A DNA stretch of 64,000 bases. It comes from Gorsachius magnificus. Taxonomy: Eukaryota > Chordata > Aves > Pelecaniformes > Ardeidae. This document shows positions 1 to 10,630 of the stretch, piece by piece; the stretch's first letter is position 1; every line of letters begins with the position of its first letter. The notes below the pieces were generated by a model. That model saw nothing but the letters and a program-made list of their open reading frames with translations. It did not search any database and was not told where the DNA came from. The stretch covers positions 85,642,765-85,706,764 of the forward strand of contig CM067081.1 in the NCBI GenBank assembly GCA_034008185.1. The letters run 5' to 3'. The position numbers were made by a program, and so were the translations under genes.

Positions 1-1169
1 TTGGACTGGATGGGACGTGGTCAGCAAGCTCTGGAGGTGTGAGCCAGGGGCTAAAGCTACAGTGAACTGTTGTACGCCACTCTGTTAGACAGCCCATGCT
101 GGTAATTCCCAGGGACTGGGTGTGAGGAAGGGGGTGCCCCATAAATGCATGCAGGGATGTCATGTCCCTTATTCCTGGGTTCATGGAGAAAACAAGGTTT
201 GATGCAGGAACTCAGCTTCCACGGTATCCTGGGCCACGTGTAGCACTGCAGGCTCTGCTGGGTGTTGTGTGGGGCTGAATGTCTGCACTCGGGCTCCTGC
301 TGCTTAAATAACTCCTGTAATGGATGGAAACAGTGAAAATTTTGTAGGGAGAGGCTGGTCATCCTTGCCAGTGGAGCTGGAGCTTTCTCGAGGCGATGGG
401 CACATGGGGTGAGAGCTCTGCAAGTGTGCGGGGTGCCCTTGCTGCTATTGGGTGCCGCTGGCTCCTGCACCCGGGACTGGTGAGCTGGCTGCCGCCATTA
501 GTGCCCAGCACGGCTGGACACCCAGCACACACCTGGTGTGACTGACCCCAGAAAGTGCCTGTGTGCCCAGGGGAGATGTTTCACCTCATCCCCCAGAAGC
601 GACCCCCTTCTTTTGCCCCAAGGAAGTAACTTTTCTCATGCAACGTGTTGCCGGGGCCCTGGCCAGCCCCGCTCCTGCCCCTCTGGTGGGCTGAATGAGA
701 AGGCACTGGGACCCATGGCCAGGGGCGGCTGAAGTGGGGGTGCCCAGAGAGCAGGGGCGGGGGGCAGCAGGGACCATTCAGCCCTACAGCTGTTTCTGTC
801 CTGCCTGGGTGGCCCTGACTACATCTGCCTCTCCTTTTTCTCTTGCTTTCCTAAGAGATCCCAATCCCTCCTCACCTTCTGCGAACAGCCCGCTGAGCCA
901 ACCGGAGGCTCTGGGCTGGGAAACTGCTCTGGAAAGTGGCAGGTGCCTCTCTCTGCTGGGGGTGAGTAGTTCAGACCCAGCAGCAATGCCCAGCAAAGCA
1001 CCTGGAACCCCTTGGAAATGGGATTGGAAACCGGGCACCCAGAGGGGTCAGGTGACAACTGAGCAGCACACCCAGAAATGTCACTGTGTCCCCAGAGCAC
1101 TGTGAAATGCTGTCAGCACTTTTCCTAAGGCACAAGGAAGGAAGGGATCCAATGATGTTTCCTCTGCTC
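1..1169. other. GC-rich unique sequence, no gene seen
   Basis: This stretch is GC-rich, with many CCC and GGG runs. Overlapping open frames of 60-137 residues occur on both strands around positions 57-1105, as expected by chance in GC-rich DNA. Their translations are proline-, serine- and glycine-rich and show no domain I recognise. No repeat family is visible until the CR1 copy begins near 1170. Confidence 0.6.
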
Positions 1170-1715
1170 ATGTTGTTGAACTGCTGGTGAGGCCGCACCT
1201 CAAATACTGTGTTCAGTTTTGGGCCCCTCACTACAGGAAAGATGCTGCGTTGCTGGAACAGGTCCAGAGAAGGGCAACAAAGCTGGTGAGGAGTCTGGAG
1301 CACAAGGCTGATGAGGAGCAGCTGAGGGAACTGGGGTTGTTCAGCCTGGAGAAGAGGAGGCTGAGGGGAGACCTGATCGCCCTCTACAAACTACCTGAAA
1401 GGAGGCTGTAGTGAGGTGGGGGTTGGCCTCTTCTCCCAGGTAATGGGCAATAGGATGAGGGGGAATGGCCTCAGGTTGCACCAGGGCAGGTTTAGGTTGG
1501 AGTTAGGAAAAACGTTCTTTACCAACAGGGTTGTCAGTCATTGGAACAGGCTGCCCAGGGGAGTGGTTGAGTCCCCACCCTGGGGGTTTTTAAAAGCTAG
1601 GCAGACGAGGTGCTTAGGGCCATGGCTTAGTGGTGGGATGGCAGGGTTAGGTTAACGGTTGGCCTTGATGATCTTAAAGGTCTTTTCCAATGTAAATGAT
1701 TCTATGCTTCTATGA
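1170..1715 (+). mobile_element. CR1 LINE, 5'-truncated 3' end (older copy)
   Basis: This is a decayed avian CR1 retrotransposon in plus orientation. Two broken frames, 1187-1411 and 1416-1655, carry the C-terminal end of the CR1 polyprotein: residues of the type [38 protein letters not shown], then [12 protein letters not shown] and [14 protein letters not shown] stop near 1409 separates them. The non-coding tail at about 1660-1715 has the CR1 ending (GATGATCTTAAAGGTC, then imperfect ATTCTATG repeats). The endonuclease and the reverse-transcriptase core are absent, the usual result of 5' truncation during target-primed insertion. It differs in the tail from the younger copy at 29050-30796, so I infer another subfamily. 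The 5' boundary is uncertain by about 20 bp. Confidence 0.92.
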
Positions 1716-3553
1716 GACTGGTGGCTTGCCCCCAGATCACGTTGCTCCTTCTGTCAGCCTCCCAGCCAGACATCCAGGGGAGCTGGACAGCCTGCCACCC
1801 AAACCCTCCCAGGAGCACAGGGCTCTGCCGCTGGCTCACGGGCAGCCGGCCCTCACTTGCCAGGGCCCTGCTTTGCTCCAGGAGTGAGCTGTGAGGGCTG
1901 CTCCGCTGCAGAGCAGGCAAGCCTCGGGGGGGCTGAGCTGCCCACAACGGGGCTGGAAACACTTGGAGACTTGCAGCTTCACAGTTTAGCAGACAGCAAG
2001 GACAGCAGGAGGCAGAGGGTGGCAAGCAGGTAGGAATCAGCAGCAGTATAGGTGAGTGCTGTGCCAACGCTAGGAATTGCATCCCAACTCATGAGTCAGG
2101 GCTGTTGAAAGTACTTAATATAAAAGGAAGAAGGAAAAAAAGAAAAAGATGCAGAAAGCAGTTTAAAGGATCTCCCTTAGTGTGGTATTTCTGGACTTAA
2201 GGGACTCTTTCCAAGGGAGGCTGTTATATTATAAAAAAAACCCGCAACTTTGATTTTAGCAGTAAGGATGTTACCTCCATCCCTCAATTCGTTCTGAAGA
2301 GAGAAACTGCATCACTAACATTAATGTACCCAGGCAGAAATAAACCTAGCAAAAGTAGTAAGCATTCACTGGCAAGTAAGACAAAATCCTACAAAAATGT
2401 CTTTTCCTTACATTAGTTAGGTTTGCTGTTTTTCAAAGGAAAAAATTGTAACACAGCAACATCCAGTAATCCCCCAAAGTGTCCTGTACATGTCTCAGCT
2501 GTGCCCTCGCTCTTCAAGTCTCCTTCACCAGGCAGTTCACTCTCCCCTGACCCTCCCTCCCATTTCTTCCCATGGATGGAGAAGCCAGCAACATTTCCAC
2601 ATCCTTGACTACTCCACTTTTAGCAGCCATTTCCTCGTTTTTCTTCATAAGGAAGCACTTTTCTTGCTCTGTACTTCCATTAAGAAAATGTACAAGCCTA
2701 ATAGTTACTAAAAAGAAAGTGACTAAAGCTATCCTAATGTTTTTATGGACTCATTAAAGGTCTTATTAATTTTTCTCTGTATTGGAAAAAATCTAATTTT
2801 TTACTTGTGACATAATCAGGAGCGGTACCCAGGTTTTCAGGGGTGAAACGCTCACACGTTAACCTTTCCTTCTGCTTCGAGCAATCGTTCTTGTGAACTT
2901 GCTGAACTACAAATCAAACCAGGGCTTTTAAAGGAGGCCCTTCTCCTCCCGACGTCTGTTGTGCCCTCCCCTTCACGCATTGAAGCAGTTCTCTGCGTAG
3001 CCGAGCTGGGACCGAGCTGGGACTCGTGGAGCAGCCCCAGGCTAACGGCACTGTAGTCCCTCCATCCCTGGGCTCCCCGCATCCTGGGGCTCCCCTCTGC
3101 CACCATGGGGCTTTGCTATCATCGGGGCCGTGACCCCACTTGCCAGGGCTCTTTGGTGTTCATTTCCAGCTGCTGCTCCTTTTTTTTCGCTTGCTGTGCT
3201 TTGCCTCCTGCTTGTTGTTGGTGGCACGAGCTAAAAAGGGGGTCCAGGCTGTCTTTGGGGCCTGGGGTAGCCCCGGGGACCCCACGTGCCAGCCCAGCAC
3301 CTTGGTGGGAGAGCCCTGGGTGAGGATGCTGTCAGGATGGGGCTGGGAGATGATCCCCACCATCTGGCCCCGCATCCCAGCATCGGGGAGGGAGGGGAGT
3401 ACCCACAGGTTCCCCACCCGAAGGGTGATATGCCACAAGTAAACTTTTAATTGATTCGGTTGCAACAGCTAGCAGCTGAAGTAAAGCACTAAAACTACAA
3501 AAGCATGAAAGCGAGGATACAGCCAGTGATTTACTGTATCTGCTCTGTATCTG
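1716..3553. other. Unique sequence, no gene seen
   Basis: GC-rich sequence to about 2080, then AT-rich sequence from about 2090 to 2820, then GC-rich again. A short tandem duplication of about 11 bp (CCGAGCTGGGA twice) lies at about 3001-3022. Open frames up to 126 residues (for example 1702-2082, minus) show no family features. No repeat family is recognised. Confidence 0.5.
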
Positions 3554-3698
3554 CTCGCCACTTACCGGGGCTCCAGCGCGAGCGGGCGATGTTCAGTGGC
3601 GCGGCGGCGGCATGAATGTTAAGCACGGTGTTTCGCAAAGTGCCCCAACCCTCCCGACAGCCGGGCGTGAGTTATTTCAGAAACGCGTGGCGCGTCTG
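3554..3698. promoter_or_regulatory. Small CpG-dense patch
   Basis: About 19 CpG dinucleotides fall within roughly 145 bp, including a GGCGGCGGC run at about 3599-3610 and ACGCGTGGCGCG at about 3683-3694. The flanks have few CpGs. CpGs are usually depleted in vertebrate DNA, so a local cluster suggests a region kept unmethylated in the germline. It is shorter than the usual 200-bp CpG-island threshold and I see no exon or TATA box beside it. A promoter of a non-coding transcript or an unmethylated enhancer are both possible. Confidence 0.35.
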
Positions 3699-3846
3699 TC
3701 TGATCCTGATGCCTCTCTTAACAATGACGCTTCATAAATCCCTGGTTTATAAATTCACTGCCAGTGGAGAAAAAAAAAAAGTGTCAGTCTACAATCTGTT
3801 GTCATGGAAATAGTTGGGATGTTCGATGTTGCAAAGGTGCCTAACT

Positions 3847-3860
3847 GGGGGGGGGGGGGG
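3847..3860. repeat. G14 homopolymer
   Basis: An uninterrupted run of 14 guanines follows CTAACT. It is a length-variable simple repeat and a frequent site of sequencing or assembly error. Long G runs can form quadruplex structures. Confidence 0.9.
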
Positions 3861-4791
3861 AAATACAAGTGTGCGCCTCTTGACTTTGCCTCTTGGAATT
3901 TTCTAATCTGGAAATAAAGGTAGTGGCATCACCAAAGCCTAAGGGAAATGCATTTACTTTCTGGACAGATGCATTTCACTAGCCAAGAAAACCGCATCCA
4001 ACCTAATCCCAGGCATCCCCGTGAATCCGCTGTAGTGCAGCACTGCATTTTCTCTCGGATGTCATCCCTCACCTGCCGGTCATTAAAGTCCTGCGCTTCT
4101 GTCCTGGGAATAAAACATCTTTTATAAAAAATCCCACACAAGATGAAAAGTGAGACAAGGACAAGCAGAGATATAATGAAGAATAAACGTTAGAGGAGGT
4201 GAGTGCAGAGAAGCTTATTCCACTTAGGCTATTATGGAGGTTTTTAATTTCCTGAAAACATTTTACTTAGGCCAGGCAGGGATGGGAGTGGAAGGCAATT
4301 GCTTTATCAGGCCTCTTATCAATGTTGATTTTTCTCAGCCTTACCCGAATGGATTATTTTTTCAATAGTTCAGTAACTAAATTAAAAAAAAGAAAAAAAA
4401 TAATCACACTTTGGTTCAGGATGATATATGATGTCTTGTTTCAGTATTTCTCAATTCAGGTGCATTTTAGAATAAAAACATCCTCTCAAAATAATGCGCT
4501 GAAACAATTTATTCTGAAACTGTCAAAACAAAATATCAAGGAAATATCAAGAAACTCCTCACTCCTCCATTTTTCTCCATTTATCCATTTAATCTAACAC
4601 CAGCCAGTGCATAGTTCTCACTGAAAGCCTATTTTTTTCATTTGTTCTACTTACTATTCATCAAAACAAATCCTGTCTACCTCTGTTGTAGTTATTTAAT
4701 ACTCACTGAGTTGCCATTCTGCTGCTGCAGGGATAAATCTTTCATCCCCTTTTATGGTGGCTCCTTAGGGGCCGGCGAGATGCAAAAACAA

Positions 4792-4816
4792 TTTTTTTTT
4801 TTTTTTTTTTTTTTTT
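4792..4816. repeat. T25 homopolymer
   Basis: An uninterrupted run of 25 thymines. No retroposed gene or SINE body is visible on either side, so it is better called a simple repeat than a poly(A) tail of a minus-strand insertion. Confidence 0.9.
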
Positions 4817-6513
4817 GGGGACTATAAGGTGAATTTCTGAGGGGTGTCAAGATGTGGAGGCTGAGGTCATGTAGGTGATGTTCAGCTGGGAGCACTGGTC
4901 GATAGCCATGGCCTTGGCACGGTGTCGCTGGGGGCACCTCTCCCAGCAGCCTGTAATGGTGAGGCTGGAGGACAGGACTTATGGCACTGGGGAGGGTTTT
5001 GCAGCAGGGGACATGTGGAGACGATGTCCCAGGCACTCTTCTGGCTGAAACATCTTCCCTCCGCCTGCTGGCGACAGCAGGGACCCCGGAGGAACAGCCT
5101 GAGGGGACCTCGAGTCACAGGAGCAGGGGTACGGGTGATCCTGGTCTGAGTGTCTGCAAATCTGATGCGTGGATGTGACCAGGCTTGATGTTCAGGGATG
5201 GTCAGGTCCAGTATCCTGCCTACTATGGCCCAGGCTGCAGAGTATGGCACTGAAAGGTTTGCCCTCAAAAATGTGGCTTTCAGTGGCTGTCAGGAGCATT
5301 GAAACACAGGGAAACCACAGTCAGAGAAGGTTTGTAATGAAGAGCTCATCTTTGGAGGGTTTTTTGCTGTCAAAGTGAGAGTTTGTGGGACTGTTTCAGC
5401 GATCACATCTGAAAAGCCAGATCATGTTTTATTCCTGCTGGAAGATGCTGGTTTATTTTTCTTTTCAAGGAAATGACTGGATCCGGACCATTTTCTTTGG
5501 GAAAGGTTTCCGGGGCCCTGTACAATCCAACAGCAGGGCTGTGAAATATCCTGGATCCCATTTTTGGATAAGGGGCTAAGGATGCTGGGCCAAGAGTCAC
5601 AGACCTTCTGCTGGGCTGGGGACCTGTATGCAGCTGCATGCCCCTGTCGCTGAAATGAAGGGGAATTTTTTGTTCGGTAGTTTTGGTTGCAGAATATTTT
5701 AAGAAATTTGGTCTGTGCCGGAATACTGGCATTTCCTATAATAGGGAAATCTCTGTTTTGGTAAGTATTACAGCGGGTCACTTAAAAATCTGGATCCCTG
5801 GGAAAAGCAGCTGGAGACCTAAACCACAACTTGAGGAGGCTTTGTCTTTTGGTTGCTCTCTTCACTGGTGGGCTTTGGGCACAAGTCTGGGGGAGGAAAA
5901 TTACATTTGGGCTCTTCCTTGCAAGAGGGGGAAAAAATTCCTGCCGATTCCAAGTCGAACCTCAAGTCTGGACTTGGGGAAAGAGGAGCCGTCAGGTAGC
6001 CACACCGGCCAGGCTGGGTTTCATGCCCGCTGGGGGGGTGCACAGGCAGCGGGTACCCCCAGCCCCAAACACAGCTCCAAAGCTAAGTGGCCCTGCTAGA
6101 TCAGATCACCCGGGAAGGGGGCAGCGAGACCTGCACCCCTCTGGCTCCCCTGATCACCTGGCTCCCTGGGGAGGTTTGGCACCGACGCAGACCCGGGAGC
6201 ACGGCTTCCCCCCAGTTACTATTAAACACTTCAGCTTTTCCACAGAAAGCTTTTAAATCGTACTGAAATCCACCCGGGGTTTCTTTGTGGTCAGCACTTT
6301 TATACGAGGCTGAAGTAATCAATATATAGTTTTCACCAACACTTCTTTTTCACACCCTTTTTTTTTTTTCTCTTGTCCAGTCATTGCTGTGCCATCACCA
6401 ACTCCCAGCCTAACCGACTGCACTCCCTCCTGCTGTGATTTATGTCTAGGAGCAAACAAGGAAAGAGAACTGCTCTTGAAAAGCTGTCCTTGAAGTCCCG
6501 GTCTACAATAGTT

Positions 6514-6539
6514 CCCCCCCCCCCTTTTTTTTTTTTTTT
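6514..6539. repeat. C11T15 pyrimidine tract
   Basis: Eleven cytosines run directly into fifteen thymines, giving a pure pyrimidine strand of 26 bases. Such tracts can adopt triplex structures, and the exact length is uncertain in assemblies. Confidence 0.9.
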
Positions 6540-7188
6540 AAGTGGGAATCAGAAAAACATAAATTGCAATATATCTTCAAAGTGTTCGGGGGGGGGTGGG
6601 TGTGTTTGCCACATGACTCATATTGACTTTAATGGGAGTCACATGCTCAACTCCCATGCAACACTTGGAAAGTAATTTTAAAGTGCCACCGCTTTGCGCA
6701 AGAGCCCCGAATGAAAAGCTACTTCTGTTTTCCTGCTCCACAACACTGGCATTGTCCAAATCCCGGCCGTCCAGAGCGAACAAGCTGGGATGGGGGCAAA
6801 AACCCAGCCGGGGAGGCGGCGCTGCTGCCGGGCGCCCCTGCCTCTCGCCCGCCACCCTCCCCACCTGCCAGCGCGGCAGGCAGGTGAAACTAATGCTGCA
6901 CCAATGCCTGGGAAGCCCTGCCAGAGCCCCCCGAAAAACAGGGGCAGGCTAAAGATGGGTCTGGCACCGAGATATTTCTATTCCCTCTCCTGTTACTCAT
7001 GCCTGCCGGTTACCTTCCCTCTGGTTTGCAGGATTACATGTGTTTTCAGTGGTGTCTGTCTCTCCCCTGATAGTTCCCGCTAAAGCTTCTCGTTACGGAG
7101 CTTTCAAGTCATTTGCCATTATCCTGGCATCTTAAAATATAGCTACCACTGGGAAAGAACAGAAAAAATACAAAGAAAATTTCCCCGC

Positions 7189-7219
7189 AAAAAAAAAAAA
7201 AAAAGAAAAAAGAAAAAAG
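7189..7219. repeat. A-rich purine tract
   Basis: Sixteen adenines are followed by GAAAAAAG-type units, giving about 31 bases of almost pure adenine with single guanines. It is a low-complexity purine tract. Confidence 0.85.
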
Positions 7220-7519
7220 AGCTCACCTGGCACGATGCAGCCAGGGCTTTTCTGTTTTGAACAAGAAAAGAGCAAAATCTCCTGCCCTTCCCCATCCTCC
7301 GCCCCCGAAACAGGTCACGTATTAGCCTGCTGTCAGGTCAAATGGCTGAGTGTGATTTAGAGGGATAAAAACCATGTTAAAGCAAACTAAGAGCAGATTG
7401 TTCCAAGCACACGTGTCTAATCCTTGCCTAGGACCAGGCAGCCTGGGTAGTGCCGATATGAGAATCTCTCCGGGTTTCTTTGAAGTATGGGCAAGTATAT
7501 TAAAGCGGGAGGAAAGCTC

Positions 7520-7830
7520 CGACTCCTTCAGGTGGTGATTTGTGTTTATTGGCTGTGATTTTTACGAGTTGGGGAAAGAGGTAGAAACGCCAGCGTATGG
7601 TAATTGAAATGTACGGGCTTGGTGTAAGAGACCATTTCACGATCAAGGGAAGGTGACAAAGCCCTTGCAGAGGAGTGTTTTTCAGCCTTCACTAATGTTG
7701 CTGCATAAAGGGTCCCAGTGCTAATGCTGCCTTTAATGGTGTAAGTGTGAAGCCGTGAATCATCCGCCCAGCGATTATAAATAGCAATACATCCTCGGCC
7801 ACTCAGAGCCAGGACCCTGCAGCATTTTAA
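7520..7830. promoter_or_regulatory. Candidate conserved non-coding block
   Basis: Non-repetitive, AT-rich sequence with no open frame of note and with words typical of vertebrate enhancers: a forkhead-type TGTTTATT at 7543-7550, a GGTAATTGAAAT stretch near 7600, and a GATTATAAATAG stretch near 7773. The call rests only on composition and motif texture from one sequence; these motifs are short enough to occur by chance. Conservation in other birds or mammals would decide it. Confidence 0.27.
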
Positions 7831-10031
7831 AACGCTTCCTTTAAAAAGTCTTCAGATGAAGGATCTGTACGGCCGCCTGCCACAGCTATCCTGGGTTGCT
7901 TTGGTACCTCGGGGTCTTGCCTCATCCCAATTAGGGAGGGAAGCAGAGGCCCTGCCGAATAACAGCTGGCCAATGGCTGTTTCTTCAGTCTGCCAGTGTC
8001 AAGCCACATTCGCTAGTGAGTTATGCATGCCTTGAGCCGGGAAAGGAAAAACACACAGGATGTAAATCCAGCAGTCAGGGACTCCATTGAGGTTCCTCAG
8101 TGATTTCAGCGAGCCATTTATGCAGGCGGGAGCTGCCAGAGCAGGTCCCAGCAATACACCCTCAGCATGAAGGTGACAGCAGTACCGCAGTGGCTTTCCA
8201 TGCATACGGTGATTTTTCTGGCTGGAATCATCATGCAGATAGCACTGAGGATTCGGGATATTGTTCCGGCAGCCCAGCTGGCGTTATGTCTCTGCCGGAC
8301 ATGCAGAAATGCTGGACAAAGGGCCACCGCCTGCAGATAAATCCTCTCTGCGGTGCACGTGCGGTGAGCCCAGCGTGGCCGGGATGTTCATCACACAGGC
8401 ACTCTCCTACCCTACAGATGGCCTGTACAGATGCAGTAAATCAGCCCCATCCCGACGTGCCCCATGCAGCACATCTGGGCAGCGCATGCTGGGAAGCCCA
8501 GCCCCGAAGCCCTCCCTCCCCAGGGGCCGCACGCCGGCAGCCCCCACACACGCCGCTGGCCTCGCTGGCCCAGCATTCAAAGTCTCACCCTGCGGGGAAG
8601 CCGAGAGGAAACTGGAAATCTCATCCTCCATCTTGTTTCCCAGCAAACGTTTCTTCACCCGCTTCCCTTCTCTTAACAAAGTGGGAAAATGAGCAAGGCA
8701 CTGTTGGAGGCTGGGAGCATCCCTGCACTCAGCCCGGCCCCCACGCTGTGTCCCCCCAGCAGGATCACCCCTCCCCTGCCCTGCTTTCCCCTTCCTAGCT
8801 CCCCTAACGTTCAGAGAGCATGTCTTAAAAATAGAGTTTAATTTCTGATCGAGGCTGGAAAGGGGATCCCCTCACAATCCCACGTGGAAGGAGGGCTGGC
8901 ATGAGGGCTGTCCCATCTCAAGGCATGTATCTCAAATTCAAGACTGGGGGGGGAGGTTGCACTGCACCCACCCTTTTTGTGCAGTTGTGCGCTATGGCAA
9001 ACGCCAGGGCAAGCGTGATGAGCCGGGTGGCGAGGGCTGGGGGTGAGATGGGTGCGTTGCTCCCTGGGGAGCTCCTCTGCACAGGGACGCGGGGCAGCCC
9101 CCTGGAGCTAGGCAGGGCAGCCACCAGCTTCCACCTCCACGTGACAGCACAGAGGACAGTAACCCCTTGAATTTCTTCAGTGCATACCAGTGAGCCAGCG
9201 AGCCCCATGCTGCACCAGAACCAGCATAAGGATGTCTCTTCAGTCCTATGGCCCAACCTCCTGGAGGTACAGCTCAGTAAGGGCAGCACTTGTTTGAATG
9301 CTTGGGGTTTTTTTAATTTCTTCTTTCTCATACTTTGCTGGGAAATAGCCTGCCTGACCTTGACAGCTGGCTGAAAAATTTGGTTGCACGGTTTCTTGGC
9401 GCAACACGCAGGTTTTGTCTAAAGCAGACTGTTTCGTAGGAAACATTGACTATTGCCACCGAGTTTTTTGACAGGCAGATGTTGAGACATTGTGTTTTGA
9501 AAAACTGTGACCGTCTGTGGTCCATTTTCAGTCCTTTCGCCCTGCTAAAGCCTCCCCCTGCAAGGTGTTTTAATACTAAAATATGCAGAATATGTAGATA
9601 GTCAAAACAAAATCATCAGTGGTCTCCAAGGAAAACGGTTTGAATGTTTCAAAAAATTCTATAGGCTATTTACAATATTAATCCATTTATTATTTTTTAA
9701 AATTAAAATGTTACGTCAAAATTGTGCTCAAATAAAAAATGTCAGCGTAACAGCCCAGTGAGGTGAAACAAAATCAGATGGCGGATGGTTTCTCTTTGCC
9801 TGTTTGTGTTCTCCACTGTAGTTTTATAGCACTTGATTTCAGGGCATCCAGTGTATCACTGCATACGTGTGAGGGGTATGGGCATAGCTGTGTGTGTATG
9901 TTACCTCATCAGATATACAGCCAAATTTAGGAAATGAGAGTTTATGAAAGGGACTTCAGATCACCCAAGGGAAACACAGGCACACCATATTGCTCATTTT
10001 GTTGAATAATTGGAAGAAATTAGTGTATTGA
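7831..10031. other. Unique sequence, no gene seen
   Basis: From about 8350 to 9200 the sequence is GC-rich and contains the longest plus-strand open frame outside a repeat (8100-8798, 232 codons). That product is low-complexity, rich in proline, serine, histidine and alanine, overlaps other open frames on both strands and resembles no family I know. From about 9540 to 10031 the sequence is AT-rich and unique up to the LTR insertion. Confidence 0.5.
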
Positions 10032-10036
10032 GTAAG
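10032..10036. repeat. Target-site duplication, left copy (GTAAG)
   Basis: GTAAG immediately precedes the LTR and matches the five bases immediately after it. This is the host sequence duplicated when the retrovirus integrated. Confidence 0.9.
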
Positions 10037-10625
10037 TGTTGGGGTTTAAGCTGGCAGGCAGCTGAACACCACGCAGCCCTTTGCTCACTGCCCCACTCCC
10101 AGTGGGATGGGGGAGAGAATCGGGAAAAAGTAAAACCTGTGGGTTGAGATAAAGACAGTTTAATAAAACAGCAAAGGAGGAATAATAACAACAACAATAA
10201 TAACAATAACAATAATAATATAAAATAATGATGATAATAATAATAATAGAGAAAAGCATATACAAAACAAGTGATGCACAATGCAATTGCTCACCACCCG
10301 CTGACAGATGCCCAGGCCGTACCTGAGCAGTAATTGCTCTCCCCCAGCCAACTCCCCCCAGTTTCTATACTGAACATGACGCCATATGGTACAGAATCGC
10401 CCTTTGGCCAGTTGGGGTCAGCTGTCCTGGCTGTGCCCCCTCCCAGCTTCTGGTGCCCCTGGCAGAGCAGGGGAAGCTGAAAAGTCCTTGACTGGTGCAA
10501 ACACTGCTTGGCAACAACTAAACCATCAGTGTGTTATCAACATTCTTCTCATCCTGAATCCAAACCACAGCTCTATGCCAGCTACTGGGAAGAAAATTAA
10601 CTCTATCCCAGCCAAAACCAGGACA
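10037..10625 (-). mobile_element. Solo LTR of an avian ERVL-type endogenous retrovirus
   Basis: Read on the minus strand, this 589-bp unit begins TGTCCTGGTTTTGGCTGG and ends in CA, as a retroviral LTR should. It is flanked by identical 5-bp duplications GTAAG (10032-10036 and 10626-10630). A 5-bp duplication is typical of class III (ERVL-type) avian elements. In LTR order, U3 holds a decayed TATA-like TATAGAAA (about 10361-10370), then a TTA-type microsatellite lies in the presumed R region, then an ATTAAA polyadenylation signal (10159-10164), then a short U5. No gag, pol or env lies beside it, so the provirus was reduced to one LTR, normally by recombination between its two LTRs. Family assignment is from my memory of bird LTRs; the boundaries are firm because of the duplications. 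Confidence 0.92.
10181..10250. repeat. AAT/AAC-type microsatellite inside the LTR
   Basis: About 70 bp of AATAAC, ATAAT and ATGAT trinucleotide-type units lie in the presumed R region of the LTR. Related bird LTRs carry a TTA-rich stretch at this place, so the tract probably grew from element sequence rather than host sequence. Confidence 0.85.
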
Positions 10626-10630
10626 GTAAG
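10626..10630. repeat. Target-site duplication, right copy (GTAAG)
   Basis: GTAAG directly follows the LTR and is identical to 10032-10036, with no mismatch. This fits one insertion followed by excision of the provirus interior. Confidence 0.9.

Larger units (their letters stand above)
3699..7519. other. Mixed unique sequence, no gene seen
   Basis: Unique sequence without recognisable exons. The part from about 4140 to 4720 is AT-rich. The part from about 4830 to 6200 is GC-richer and gives overlapping shadow frames on both strands. Homopolymers inside it are listed separately. The stretch at about 7290-7519 is AT-rich, unique and motif-like and may belong to the candidate regulatory block that follows. 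Confidence 0.5.

Noticed and set aside
4792..4816. T25 as the poly(A) tail of a minus-strand processed pseudogene
   Set aside because: No coding-like or SINE-like sequence adjoins it on the appropriate side, and I saw no flanking duplication.
8100..8798. 232-codon plus-strand open frame
   Set aside because: It lies in GC-rich DNA, overlaps open frames on both strands, encodes a low-complexity Pro/Ser/His/Ala-rich product and shows no domain. I treat it as a chance frame.
10159..10170. AATAAA on the plus strand as a host gene polyadenylation signal
   Set aside because: It lies inside the LTR; the meaningful signal is the ATTAAA on the minus strand, in LTR orientation.
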